A DNA stretch of 25,955 nt from Ophiothrix spiculata (lineage: Eukaryota; Echinodermata; Ophiuroidea; Amphilepidida; Ophiotrichidae), in the NCBI GenBank assembly GCA_000969725.1, contig JXSR01S073522.1. One strand, 5' to 3'. Position 1 is the stretch's first letter, and each line of letters opens with the position of its first letter. This document shows, piece after piece, positions 21,201 to 25,928 of this stretch. The translations under genes were made by a program, and so were the position numbers. A model generated the notes under the pieces. It made no database searches and was not told the DNA's origin. It worked only from the letters and a program-made list of their open reading frames with translations.

Positions 21201-23475
21201 TGATGCTGTTTCCTGATGGGCTGATTTTATTAAATCTGAAAGACAATTTGCTTCAGACAATTCTGATCCATTGTCATTTATTGGGAAATGCCTATATCAA
21301 AAAACAAACAAACAAAACCATTATTAAAAACTGGCCGAATATTGATTGTATCAAAATTAAAAATTCTTAAAAGTATCGCTGATTTTAATTGAGAAATATG
21401 GGACATAATGCATTATATTAAATGATACACCTTATTTTCAATGAAATTGCAGATCGAATCAAAAGGCTTTTCAATGCTGTTATAATTTTTACCTTTCTCA
21501 AGGTAGTTTAAGACTATTTGCTACGTGTTGCTGTGACAGGCGACAATGTGTTTGCAATTTGCATAGTCGCAACGTAGCATGACACATTTACTACTCCAGT
21601 TTTGGGAATGCTTGCTATAAACAACAACTGCATGGGTTTGTTCCCTCGAGCCTTAGTCGGAGTTCCCCTGGGGTTTTCACAGTTTTATTTTTGTACCTTT
21701 TGGGGACTGATAGTGCATCATGAAATTGCCCCCTTGTGACACGCCCCATGGGTTAAGAGTTTAGTGTTGGACTCAGTATCCGCGTGTGTCATTCTACTAA
21801 AAAAAATGCAACTGAAAATTATGTGCCGTTGTGACCACCACATGCAAAACAAGGTTGAGATTGTAGCCTACAATTTTGACATTCATATGCTAGTGGTGCT
21901 ACAACCACCACAGATACCATAGCAATACATCACTGGTTCTCTGCGCTTCTTTAGTTTTCACACTACCAAGATAAATATTACATATTTAATAGAGGATCAG
22001 CATCTGCACTGTTTTACATGAGGGTACCAGTTCTCTAAAAAGATAGAGCAGTCGGACCCAGGGGGAGGGTACTAAATTTTGAAAGGGGTAGGTATGTTAG
22101 ACGCGAAGCGCCAAAATGGGGGTCAAGTGAACTGATTTTCTGTAAAAAATGGACCTTTGAAACTGATTTTGGGGGTCTAGGGAACTGAAATTTGGCCAAT
22201 ATTTTTTTTAAATACTTAAAACTGTTCTCTTCATCTTTCAAACAGATTACAGGTTCAGATGAACAATCTTGCAAGAATTATATTTTCTGCAGATATTAGA
22301 ACCCCTGTTAACTCAATGATAACTGCATAAACTTGATCTGCAATGGAATAATCAGATTCTTCAAATGATCTTTAAATGTCTCAGTGGTAAAGCGCCACAG
22401 TATCTTTGTTCCAAATTTGATTTTACTCATTCTGTCCATGGCTATACTACAAGAGATAATTCTTCCAACTCTTTGGTCATACCTCACTTTGAGACCAATT
22501 CAGGTATGAGAACATTCCATGAAGCAGCTCATCTATGACATGATATTATTGGATCAGATACTCGCTCCAACTTTGATACTCTGTCCCTTTAGCAAAAATT
22601 TATTCTTGCCAAAACAAATGATAAATAACTGAACTGTATGTTCCATTGTAAATATTAGTAATTTGTATAATTATTTCATTGATTTTAATTGGTTTAGACA
22701 AGAATTGTGGAATGATATGTCTCTTCCTGAAAAATTTTCAGGCAATTGGATACAGGTGAGTTTGACACTTTTTCAGGGATTTTGTACATGAAAGGTCCAA
22801 TCAACATCTCAAAGGAGTACAAAGGAAAATATCAGTTCGGCGGAACTCACAATTCGGATACGTATCTGAATTTGGATACCCACATACATTTTGTATCCAA
22901 ATTGTGATACCCGTATCCAAATTAGGATATGGAGGGGTATCTGAATTCTGATACGCCTGTCGTGGTGCAGGAAACAAATCGATAGCGCAAGCTGGCAAGT
23001 ACACTTCTTTCTTGCATCTATGATAAATGTATCTGTGGAAATCTCATTTCCATCTGTGCAATTCCAGCGGGACAGCTAGCATCGAAACATGTCCTGATAG
23101 CTCCTTATCACAGAAGGCAAAATTTGGCCAAAACTTTCTTAGAATTTAGATGACAAATGATGATAATGTTATTGGCTTTAATACATACCGGTATGGTGCG
23201 CAGCAAAGCTGAATATTGATTTCAGCTGATATCCCGTTTCAGCTGTTTTTAATCCAAATTCAGATACGGGTATCAGAATTTTGATACGGGGTATCCAAAT
23301 TCAGATACGTATCTGAATTGTGAGTTCCGCCGAACTGATATAAAAAACAAACAAAAAAATCTTAGATTTACCTGTAAACGTTCTCATCATCCACTGGTGG
23401 GCCAGCAATGGGGAGTGGTTCCTCTGTTGATGGAGCCACATCCATCTTTTCATCTTCATCAGTTGACTCAGTCAT
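3173..23475 (-). CDS. Spliced gene: death domain, death-effector-like domain, ankyrin repeats (5' part, nine exons)
   Basis: Nine exons join in frame: 23475-23372, 21291-21191, 19742-19623, 19109-18858, 17646-17539, 16144-15887, 11784-11678, 6707-6609 and 3289-3173. Lengths sum to 1266 nt (422 codons) with no stop. Every junction has AG before the exon and GT after it, and phases match throughout (2, then 1,1,1,1,1, then 0,0,0), which is strong evidence for one gene. Layout: residues 1-109 acidic and serine-rich linker; 110-192 death domain; about 200-297 death-effector-like domain; 316-422 ankyrin-type repeats. No signal peptide or membrane segment is visible, so the product is probably cytosolic. 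Known members of these domain families form homotypic complexes in death-receptor and innate-immune signalling; that role here is inferred. The 3' end is missing. I do not recognise a named orthologue. Alternative: the second domain could be a diverged death domain. Confidence 0.85.
3290..3857. other. AT-rich intron 8 sequence, nothing recognised
   Basis: No coding, RNA or clear repeat signal apart from a short GAGTAAATTT direct repeat near 3580-3600. Confidence 0.4.
3858..3982 (-). mobile_element. Retroelement fragment resembling a GIY-YIG domain C-terminus
   Basis: The minus strand encodes VILDKESRWFERVVKEAYYV, a close pattern match to the D.E..WFERgvKEAiYv stretch found at the C-terminus of GIY-YIG domains in animal retroelements. 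It is followed by a stop. Downstream, 3858-3897 is about 80% identical to 4484-4523, so part of this region is duplicated on the other side of the foldback at 3983-4141. No complete domain is present. Confidence 0.45.
3983..4141. mobile_element. Long perfect-type foldback, 159 bp
   Basis: Two arms of roughly 75 bp are near-identical inverted copies, from GACAATAATAACTTT outward to the centre around GTACTTTGAAAAGTACC. Each arm contains GGTGTTTGTTTTGGGCC. ATTA flanks both ends and may be a target duplication. It would form a very stable hairpin if transcribed. It interrupts the GIY-YIG-like fragment. Confidence 0.7.
4245..4440. other. CpG-rich island within AT-rich intron
   Basis: This block carries many CpG and GCG/CGC words (for example GCGTCCGCGTTGCG and ACGCGCTACGCGGGTCATTA), quite unlike its neighbours. 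It contains an imperfect inverted repeat around GGTCATTA (4351-4358) and TAATGACC (4379-4386). It is probably part of a recently arrived mobile element, or a short unmethylated segment. Confidence 0.4.
4484..4523. repeat. Second copy of the 3858-3897 segment
   Basis: Shares GACCAC, ATCATTGAA and most bases between with 3858-3897, in the same orientation. On the minus strand both copies can read LFNDG(F/S)FD(K/N)K, so this may be an old tandem duplication of a coding transposon segment. Confidence 0.5.
4524..5007. other. Unassigned intron sequence
   Basis: A plus-strand stretch at 4598-4690 follows TTTTACAG and is open (LVNSVMNHRSIDGEPHFDQM), which imitates an exon, but no partner exon on that strand is visible. 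It could be transposon-derived. The rest is AT-rich and featureless. Confidence 0.3.
5008..5345 (+). mobile_element. LINE 3' end remnant
   Basis: AFSDQAVRVAGPNLWNSLNK (about 5013-5072) is the GP.LWNSLP block seen near the end of CR1/L2/Jockey-type LINE proteins; a frameshifted continuation FKYV then stops. The following 200 bp look like a LINE 3' UTR and include a GGCCTTTTTGGCCTTTT palindrome near 5234. Everything 5' of this is lost. Confidence 0.5.
5346..6608. other. Intron 8 sequence without recognised features
   Basis: No gene or named repeat seen. Minor items: repeated GATGCTTTC and GCATCAC words at 5490-5580, and a short GTAGAA tandem at 6031-6050. Confidence 0.4.
6609..6707 (-). CDS. 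Exon 8: ankyrin repeat 2
   Basis: Residues 351-383, exactly 33 codons, one ankyrin repeat length, phase 0-0. GGKSYLHWAIALDKEDFVRL then LLYHKADKEKPDK matches the G-x-T-x-LHxA...vv.LLL..gAd pattern. The acceptor is TTTTCAAG and the donor is AAG|GTCAGA, slightly off consensus. Being symmetric and in frame, the repeat could be skipped without breaking the protein. Confidence 0.82.
6797..6959. mobile_element. Palindromic foldback element, 163 bp
   Basis: Arms of about 75-80 bp are inverted copies with few mismatches, opening ATATATGTGTACCGCCGCGG on the left and mirrored on the right. The CCGCCGCGG core is GC-rich in an AT-rich setting. No coding capacity. It lies directly upstream of the truncated 5' end of the large LINE, about 40 bp away. 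Confidence 0.75.
7006..7577 (+). pseudogene. LINE endonuclease C-terminal half
   Basis: The endonuclease catalyses the target nick that primes LINE insertion. Here the N-terminal half with the metal-binding Glu is absent through 5' truncation. The Asp/Asn motif GDxN is present but with Gly where Phe is usual, and the terminal SDHD motif is intact. The frame is lost near 7483, where one missing base shifts it; the correct continuation lies in the next frame. Confidence 0.85.
7485..9545 (+). pseudogene. LINE reverse transcriptase and C-terminal region
   Basis: The reverse transcriptase fingers and palm motifs are in order from about 8080 to 8840. The motif A aspartate is kept (LLDFAKAFDK). Motif C is hit twice: an extra C at 8744 ends the frame at TGA, and the second catalytic aspartate codon is AAC (Asn, 8751-8753). 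Past it come WLMKFHPSKCQ, KYLGLNLDN and the ILKYASAAWDPH block, then WNLLEKDPADFPTLDAFKAA near the stop. This order is normal for the CR1/Jockey group. Confidence 0.9.
9711..9729 (+). repeat. GAA microsatellite tail of the LINE
   Basis: Five to six GAA units directly follow the LINE 3' UTR, a usual position for the short tandem tail left at the end of a non-LTR retrotransposon. It fixes the 3' boundary of the element. Confidence 0.7.
9867..9893 (-). promoter_or_regulatory. Three TGACCT half-sites in direct repeat (DR5 and DR4)
   Basis: TGACCT lies at 9867-9872, 9878-9883 and 9888-9893, so AGGTCA on the minus strand with spacings of 4 and 5. DR5 is the classic retinoic acid receptor/RXR spacing and DR4 that of thyroid-type or LXR/RXR pairs. 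Whether it is bound is unknown; similar strings occur in invertebrate repeats. Confidence 0.3.
9894..10619. other. Intron 7 sequence without recognised features
   Basis: AT-rich with no coding, RNA or named repeat signal that I can support. Confidence 0.4.
10620..10930. repeat. GC-rich repeat-like block with GGGG/CCCC hairpins
   Basis: Starts GAGGGAGCGTAGCGACTGAG, then carries two imperfect copies of AGGGTGCAGGGG at 10701 and 10727, the first inside a CAGGGGCAGAGCCCCTG hairpin. A second hairpin-rich part at 10865-10917 alternates AGGGGACCAGC and GGGGGTCCCC. The composition contrasts sharply with the flanks, so it is probably a mobile element piece; family unknown. Confidence 0.45.
10931..11677. 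other. Intron 7 sequence upstream of exon 8 side, nothing recognised
   Basis: AT-rich apart from a short G/C-run at 11173-11202. No features supported. Confidence 0.4.
11678..11784 (-). CDS. Exon 7: ankyrin repeat 1
   Basis: Residues 315-350. NDVQLLMAIVENDMRSAKQL followed by LADGADPN matches the ankyrin helix-turn-helix and its GADPN hairpin start. Phase switches here from 1 to 0. The acceptor is CACTCTAG and the donor is TTG|GTATGT. A tRNA-like gene lies about 150 bp upstream in intron 6. Confidence 0.8.
11905..11940 (-). terminator. Pol III-type T run and 10-bp inverted repeat behind the tRNA-like gene
   Basis: A seven-T run follows the tRNA-like 3' end. GGCCAGGATT (11905-11914) and AATCCTGGCC (11931-11940) form a perfect inverted repeat around it. 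The T run should stop Pol III. Confidence 0.45.
11937..12008 (-). tRNA. tRNA-like gene, anticodon GGC (Ala-type), possible SINE head
   Basis: A 72-nt cloverleaf folds cleanly. The acceptor stem GGCCGGG pairs with TCCGGCC through one G-T; the D-arm is GCTC/GAGC; the anticodon stem CTGGC/GCCAG has loop ATGGCAA, giving anticodon GGC; the T-arm loop is TTCGAGT. The A box (TAGCTCAGTGG) and B box (GGTTCGAGTCC) are good Pol III promoter matches, and seven Ts follow five bases after the acceptor stem. Against a working tRNA-Ala: eukaryotes normally decode these codons with AGC, and position 3:70 is C:G, not the G:U alanine identity pair. It is best read as a tRNA-derived repeat or pseudogene. It lies in intron 6, same strand as the host gene. 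Confidence 0.65.
12140..12234. repeat. Near-perfect hairpin, 32-bp stem and 7-base loop
   Basis: Positions 12152-12183 and 12191-12222 are perfect inverted copies (arm ends ATCTAAAG outside, AACTGAACAT inside) around a TGTACCC loop. Pairing continues with a few mismatches to about 12140/12234. The size and loop resemble a microRNA precursor, but such perfection is also typical of a small foldback element. Confidence 0.7.
12235..12590. other. AT-rich intron 6 sequence, nothing recognised
   Basis: No feature that I can support. Confidence 0.4.
12560..13310. repeat. Complex inverted repeat with four alternating copies of a 24-bp motif
   Basis: The motif GAATRCAAGACTGACCCAAG, followed by TCCAC, appears forward at 12593-12617, reversed at 12734-12755 (diverged), forward at 13088-13112 (diverged) and reversed at 13252-13277. 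The outer pair extends further (TACTAAGAT and AATTGAATA blocks on both sides), so the whole looks like one foldback element or two nested ones. The open frames at 12745-13078 on both strands lie inside and show no motif. Confidence 0.55.
13623..13710. mobile_element. Small inverted-repeat element, 88 bp
   Basis: Perfect 10-bp ends TGGGGTCAAT and ATTGACCCCA. Inside, ACGATGGGTT occurs twice directly, and AACGTT words mirror each other near both ends. No clear target duplication. Confidence 0.5.
13730..13815 (+). repeat. SINE-like fragment with a B-box-like start
   Basis: GGTCGTGAGTTTGAGCCCCG resembles a Pol III B box, and GGGCTTTGGGCATGGCATTT matches the ..TTGGGCAAGGCA.. block typical of tRNA-derived SINE bodies. 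The tRNA head is missing or replaced by the element at 13623-13710. Confidence 0.5.
14156..14241. repeat. ATA microsatellite followed by a 17-bp hairpin
   Basis: About six ATA units lie at 14158-14175. Then TGATACAAGAAAATATT (14196-14212) pairs perfectly with 14225-14241 across a 12-base loop. ATTTTCAG and CTGAAAAT next to it form a second, overlapping inverted repeat. Confidence 0.55.
14395..14838. mobile_element. Foldback (MITE-like) element, 444 bp, TTA target duplication
   Basis: Ends AGGCTGGGGTAGACCTTCA (left) and the mirrored AGGTCTACCCCAGCCT (right), with arms similar for over 130 bp (for instance ACTAATTGCATAAACTATAT against ATATGGTTTATGCAATTAGT). TTA flanks both sides. It shares its 20-bp core TTTCTGGAAAGCCTAACTAA (inverted, 14662-14681) and general terminal pattern with the element at 511-1035. 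A tRNA-like A-box remnant (14378-14393, minus strand) abuts its left end. Confidence 0.75.
14839..15443. other. AT-rich intron 6 sequence, nothing recognised
   Basis: No coding or repeat signal that I can support. Confidence 0.4.
15444..15800 (-). mobile_element. LINE 3' end, same strand as the host gene
   Basis: The minus strand encodes ESIPDKVSFKSAMKKHLARD then VRG and TAA (15708-15706), a typical LINE C-terminus. A 3' UTR of about 230 bp follows, with AATAAA at 15474-15469 and an ATGAAA-rich tail to about 15446. It lies sense-oriented in intron 6, about 90 bp past the exon 6 donor, so its polyadenylation signal could act on the host transcript. Confidence 0.65.
15887..16144 (-). CDS. Exon 6: second half of the death-effector-like domain
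   Basis: Residues 229-314 plus one base. A loop rich in Asp and Pro (239-247, PDDDHPDGD) precedes TTFQIIQNLQKCNYI (helix 4), GPYNVWYLQYMALVLG (helix 5) and KERLYKKVSEYAKNW (helix 6). This follows the family pattern of Leu-rich helix, x-x-d-N-x-x-f-L and R-x-D-L-L; the last motif is weak here (K-E-R-L-Y). The acidic loop is longer than usual. The exon is phase 1-1, 258 nt. The acceptor is TTCTATTTTAG and the donor is TCAG|GTAAGT. A LINE tail sits about 90 bp downstream in intron 6. Confidence 0.72.
16145..16665. other. Intron 5 sequence, nothing recognised
   Basis: No feature supported. Confidence 0.4.
16666..17249. mobile_element. Inverted-repeat element with TTCGCGAA-rich ends, 584 bp
   Basis: Ends read AATACTGTATAACATGTTAA (left) and AATACTGTAAAACACTTTAA (right, reversed). 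Both ends continue with several TTCGCGAATT and GCGAAATTT words for about 110 bp. No transposase; a 71-codon minus frame inside shows no motif. The CGCGAA-rich terminal pattern is one I know from small non-autonomous elements of marine invertebrates. Confidence 0.65.
17539..17646 (-). CDS. Exon 5: first half of a death-effector-like domain
   Basis: Residues 193-228 plus one base. AFKGLLLVCLDEIQSELDRA fits helices 1 and 2 of a death-effector domain (aromatic-x-x-LL..i...L). The exon is phase 1-1, 108 nt. The acceptor is TTTTTTATCAG and the donor is AAAG|GTATGT. Alone it would not be called; the assignment rests on the second half in the next exon. Confidence 0.68.
17647..18857. other. Intron 4, little recognised
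   Basis: Contains one tight hairpin (18441-18469: TTTTAGAGCAATTT, one base, then its inverse). Open frames at 18533-18872 overlap on both strands and show no motif or splice link. Nothing else supported. Confidence 0.4.
18858..19109 (-). CDS. Exon 4: death domain
   Basis: Residues 110-192 form a complete six-helix death domain in one exon. Helix 1 holds FIDLAEKIGDEYTRLG, followed by the ILGFTKAKMDGF stretch that matches the usual LG(l/f)s...I helix 2-3 pattern. The conserved helix 4-5 tryptophan is W163 in MLHTWR. Helices 5-6 carry VEDLAYALRKSGRVDLANEL, a typical death-domain ending. Death domains bind other death domains in receptor, adaptor and kinase complexes. The exon is phase 1-1 (252 nt), so it is a movable, skippable cassette. 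The acceptor is TTTTCTTAG and the donor is ACAG|GTAAGT. Confidence 0.88.
19110..19622. other. Intron 3, nothing recognised
   Basis: AT-rich, no coding or repeat signal. Confidence 0.4.
19623..19742 (-). CDS. Exon 3: serine-rich linker before the death domain
   Basis: Encodes residues 69-108 plus one base. It is a phase 1-1 exon of 120 nt, so skipping it would keep the frame. The sequence is rich in Ser, Gly and Asp (for example GLGDRDSSARTSFSSTLGDE) with no known fold, and looks like a flexible, possibly phosphorylated linker. The acceptor is TTTTTATAG and the donor is AAG|GTAGAT. Confidence 0.72.
19743..20222. other. First part of intron 2, nothing recognised
   Basis: A 68-codon plus-strand frame (19944-20150) shows no motif. 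No repeat identified. Confidence 0.35.
20229..20389. mobile_element. Small DNA element, 161 bp, with perfect 14-bp ends and ATATCC duplication
   Basis: Ends CAGGCATGAGAATG (20229-20242) and CATTCTCATGCCTG (20376-20389). ATATCC flanks both sides (20223-20228 and 20390-20395), a clean 6-bp target duplication. Inside, ATCTGAA and its inverse recur (20269, 20319, 20351, 20369). Non-autonomous; superfamily not certain. The ends recall hAT, but 6 bp is short for hAT. Confidence 0.7.
20395..20470 (+). mobile_element. Possible hAT-like terminus
   Basis: CAGTGGCGTAGCCAG is the kind of end widespread in hAT-type non-autonomous elements, followed by the usual G-rich stretch. No matching inverted end was found in the window, so this is a solo end or a truncated copy. 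The 161-bp element inserted at its very edge. Confidence 0.45.
20471..21190. other. Intron 2 remainder with G runs
   Basis: G runs of ten (20454-20463) and twelve (20674-20685) plus another at 21143-21149. No gene or element defined. Confidence 0.35.
21191..21291 (-). CDS. Exon 2: polar linker
   Basis: Completes codon 35 (Arg) and encodes residues 36-68 plus one base. The content is polar, rich in Ser, Glu and Asn, ending SAHQETASESS, with no recognisable domain. The acceptor follows a T-rich tract ending GATATAG, and the donor is CAG|GTATGG. Phase 2 in and phase 1 out fit exons 1 and 3 exactly, which is the main support for it. Confidence 0.7.
21292..22254. other. Intron 1, 3' part
   Basis: A weak inverted repeat (TGCTACGT...ACGTAGCA, 21520-21577) and a CpG-rich phrase GACGCGAAGCGCC near 22101. 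The latter looks like part of a repeat. Nothing else supported. Confidence 0.35.
22255..22630 (+). mobile_element. LINE 3' fragment
   Basis: MNNLARIIFSADIRTPVNSM is followed, after frameshifts, by FKCLSGKAPQYLCSKFDFTH then SVHGYTTRDNSSNSLVIPHF (22365-22535). The LARIIF and FKCL.G.AP.YL blocks and ...TFHEAAHL fit the C-terminal region of CR1/L2-type LINEs. A further frame shift leads to NFDTLSL. Antisense to the host gene. Confidence 0.7.
22832..23338. mobile_element. Inverted-repeat element, 507 bp, TA target duplication
   Basis: Ends TCAGTTCGGCGGAACTCACA on both sides (inverted), identical save one base over at least 48 bp. TA flanks both sides (22830-22831 and 23339-23340), as for Tc1/mariner-type insertions. 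The subterminal parts are arrays of GGATAC / ATCTGAATT words in both orientations. No transposase. It ends about 30 bp from the exon 1 donor. Confidence 0.8.
23372..23475 (-). CDS. Exon 1: start codon and acidic N-terminus
   Basis: Encodes residues 1-34 plus two bases of codon 35. It begins MTESTDEDEKMDVAPSTEEP and continues proline-rich. The ATG (23475-23473) has A at -3, a fair start context. The donor is CAG|GTAAAT. The segment is acidic and low-complexity, probably disordered. A LINE fragment begins within about 10 bp upstream of the ATG, so the 5' UTR must lie in transposon-derived sequence or in an unseen upstream exon; an AG about 20 bp before the ATG could be an acceptor. A second in-frame ATG (codon 11) is a possible alternative start. 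Confidence 0.75.
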
Positions 23476-23482
23476 GTTAAAT

Positions 23483-24079
23483 CAGTCTCACTGTTCACCG
23501 CATCGATTACGCCAATTCCCTATACTATTATGGCACGCGAGAAAGGGATCTCAAGCATTTGCAGCGTATTCAAAACAAAGCTGCCAGGCTAGGCTTTGCA
23601 TGTGGTCGTGACAGGTGCTCTGACGACTTGATGACAACCTTACACTGGCTTCCTATCAAGGAAAGAATCAACTTCAAAGTTTTGTTACAGGTTTACAAGT
23701 GTATCTCCAAAATTGCTCCTGTGTACTTACAAGATCTTCTTTCGCTCCTCAACAACCCCGATGAAATTGAAAGCAGGCGCAGACTAAGCTCTTCATCTGA
23801 TGCAACTCGCCTTGCCACCATTCGATCGTATAAAGGTGCTGGCGACTGCTCTTTTGCTGTTTTCACCCCTAAGCTTTGGAATAAATTGCCTTTGTTCATC
23901 AGAGAGAGCGAGTCTGTGCCTGTTTTCAAACGTCATCTGAAGACACATTTGTTTCCGGAGTAGGTTTTTCTCTTATTTGCTTGTTTTTGTTTCATTTCAC
24001 TTATTTAATTGTATTCTTGTTGTATGTATGAGCGCTGTGTTAACGTAGAGCGCTATATAAGTGGTTTAATAATAACTGT
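23483..24079 (+). mobile_element. LINE 3' fragment (CR1/L2-like) abutting the host start codon
   Basis: Open on the plus strand: RIDYANSLYYGTRERDLKHL, then QRIQNKAARLGFACGRDRCS, LHWLPIKERINFKVLLQVYK, LWNKLPLFIRESESVPVFKR and a stop at 23961-23963. This block order is the C-terminus of CR1/L2-type LINE proteins. The 3' end has GAGCGCTATATAAGTGGTTTAATAATAA, a form common at the tail of such elements. It is 5'-truncated and starts within about 10 bp of the host ATG, in opposite orientation. Confidence 0.82.
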
Positions 24080-24245
24080 AACATGAATATGCATGGCAGA
24101 GTTATACATATTTGAATATGGTAGGCCTACTATAATGTGGCCGATTCTGAAGCAAAATCATTTTATGTACCATATATATTTACTGCAAATAGGCCTTCAT
24201 AGATGATAGATCCTACTGGAAAAAGCGATTACCACTTGGAACTTA

Positions 24246-24345
24246 TTTAATTTTTCTAAACACCATAAATGACTGGAACCCTCTCCAGGAAAACATGGTC
24301 AACATAGACTTGATACCTCAATTTAAAGAAGCTTCAACAACCCAC
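24246..24345 (+). mobile_element. Short LINE C-terminal remnant
   Basis: FFLNTINDWNPLQENMVNID followed by LIPQFKEAS fits the FF.R....WN.LP..vv....l..FK block at the end of LINE proteins. Only about 100 bp remain. Confidence 0.5.
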
Positions 24346-24589
24346 AGATGTCAAAGCAACCAGCAGGACTAAAATCATTGCACACACCCAATCTTCATGC
24401 TTGGCTTCAAACAAGGAAGCGTTGTGATTGTGAATATACTTTTCAGATTCAGACACAAACATTTTAAAAATACAGAATGATCAAAGTACACATTTTGATT
24501 TTTTTTTCAATCAAGAAATACTACAGTGAATGCTCATTAACCCTAACTCCCAAACGCTTAAATACTATCTAAGTCTGAATACGTCATAC

Positions 24590-24690
24590 AAAAATTTCCC
24601 GTTTCCACTGGGATTTGAACCCCCAACCTCTGGCATCCCGATCCCATGTCCACCTATGGCAAGCCACCGAGTATGGCCTGCCATGGCAGC
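24590..24690 (-). repeat. Degraded tRNA-derived repeat
   Basis: The minus strand has GGTTCAAATCC (B box) preceded by GCCAGAGGTTGGGG, nearly the same words as the tRNA-like gene at 11937-12008 (GCCAGAGGTCTGGGG). An intact cloverleaf cannot be drawn, so it is a decayed SINE or tRNA pseudogene. Confidence 0.5.
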
Positions 24691-24729
24691 CTTTTCATGC
24701 CCATCTGTATCCCCTGTCTGTGACATATA

Positions 24730-25928
24730 AAGTTCAAAATAAATAAGTCCCCCCTTGGGTGATGACCATTTTTCTGGAAAACGGTTTGACTCTTGAAATT
24801 GTTTCAAAATATAAAATGTAGGCTGAAAGGTTGCAAGTTCAATTGGCAATAAAGTTTTGCTCAACACACAACCTTCTTCTTAAACTTTTGCCATTTGTAA
24901 AATTTGGTCAAGAATCAAAAGTTGTTTTTTTCTGCCATAGGAATATGATTTTTTTTTAAATGTCTAAAAACTTTACGAAAAGTCAAATCCATGAATAAAT
25001 TGCTTATTGCCTTTGTGGAATAAATTGTTGAGTACCTGCTTAGGGTTGAATGAACATAGAGTGATGTTGTTCTATGGGTGAATAAACAACAAAAGAAAGT
25101 AAAGATAATTCCTTTGATTAGAGTACAGGTAGGTCTGGTGGTTCTTATCCTTTTAGAGACTTTGGTCCAAAATAAAAGTGGTTCAAGTGTTGTAGTCTGT
25201 TAGAAATTCTAAGAAGAGAGTAGTGGTAATTTTTTTACATGTAAGATGCCAAGATTAAGCTTATTAAATAGAACTAGGGCAACAGCCTTTCTCGATGAAG
25301 GGGTGTCTGTTAAAGAGGTTGCTCGAAGGTTGGGAGTATGTCCGAAGACTGTTCGAAATTTAAGAAACAAATTCCAAGCTACAGGAGAGGTTAAAGATGT
25401 AAGAAGGCTTGGAAGACCGAGCTACAGGAGAGGTTAAAGATGTAAGAAGGCCTGGAAGACCACGGAAAACTACAGTGCGACAAGACATGTCGGCGTTGAA
25501 TAAACCTGAAACACGCAGGAAATCAACAGAAAGATTATTTTCATCTACACTTTAACCTGGTGTTCATTCAGCCATAAACCCTTTCAAATGATGTTCCATC
25601 GACCATGAACAAGTCTGTTACTGTTTATCTTTACATGTGATAACCATTTGAATAAAGTTTATTCATGGATTTAACATTTCATAAAGTTTTAAGACATTTC
25701 ACAATTTTTCATATTTCAATGGCAGAAAAAACAACTTTTGATTCGTGACTAAATTTTACAAATGGCAACATATTAAGAAGAAGGTTGTGTGTTGAGTAAA
25801 ACTTTATTGCCCATCGAACTTGCAACCTTTCAGCCTACATTTTACATTTTGAAATAATTTCAAGAGTCAAACCGTTTTCAAGAAAAATGGTCATCACCCA
25901 GGGGGGGGGACTTATTTATTTTGAACTG
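24730..25928 (+). mobile_element. Disabled Tc1/mariner-like transposon with about 275-bp terminal inverted repeats
   Basis: The left arm (24730-25004) and right arm (25651-25928) are inverted copies with few differences, opening (A/C)AGTTCAAAATAAATAAGT. TA lies outside each end (24728-24729 and 25929-25930). The middle of about 650 bp holds only the DNA-binding N-terminus of a transposase. The catalytic DDE part is deleted, so the element could move only if another transposase acts on it. Confidence 0.82.
25246..25555 (+). pseudogene. Transposase N-terminus (helix-turn-helix), broken by a 43-bp tandem duplication
   Basis: MPRLSLLNRTRATAFLDEGV begins the ORF, then SVKEVARRLGVCPKTVRNLR gives a helix-turn-helix of the Tc1/IS630 type, and GRP marks the usual linker. 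The segment 25378-25420 is repeated at 25421-25463 with one or two changes. As 43 is not a multiple of three, the frame is lost and stops at 25437. In the frame of the second copy the typical GRPRKTTVRQD continues, to a stop at 25553-25555. The catalytic domain is missing. Confidence 0.75.

Noticed and set aside
13559-23506. Shared 14-mer TGTTCACCGCATCG at 13559 and 23493
   Set aside because: About one such match is expected by chance in a window of this size, and flanks do not align.
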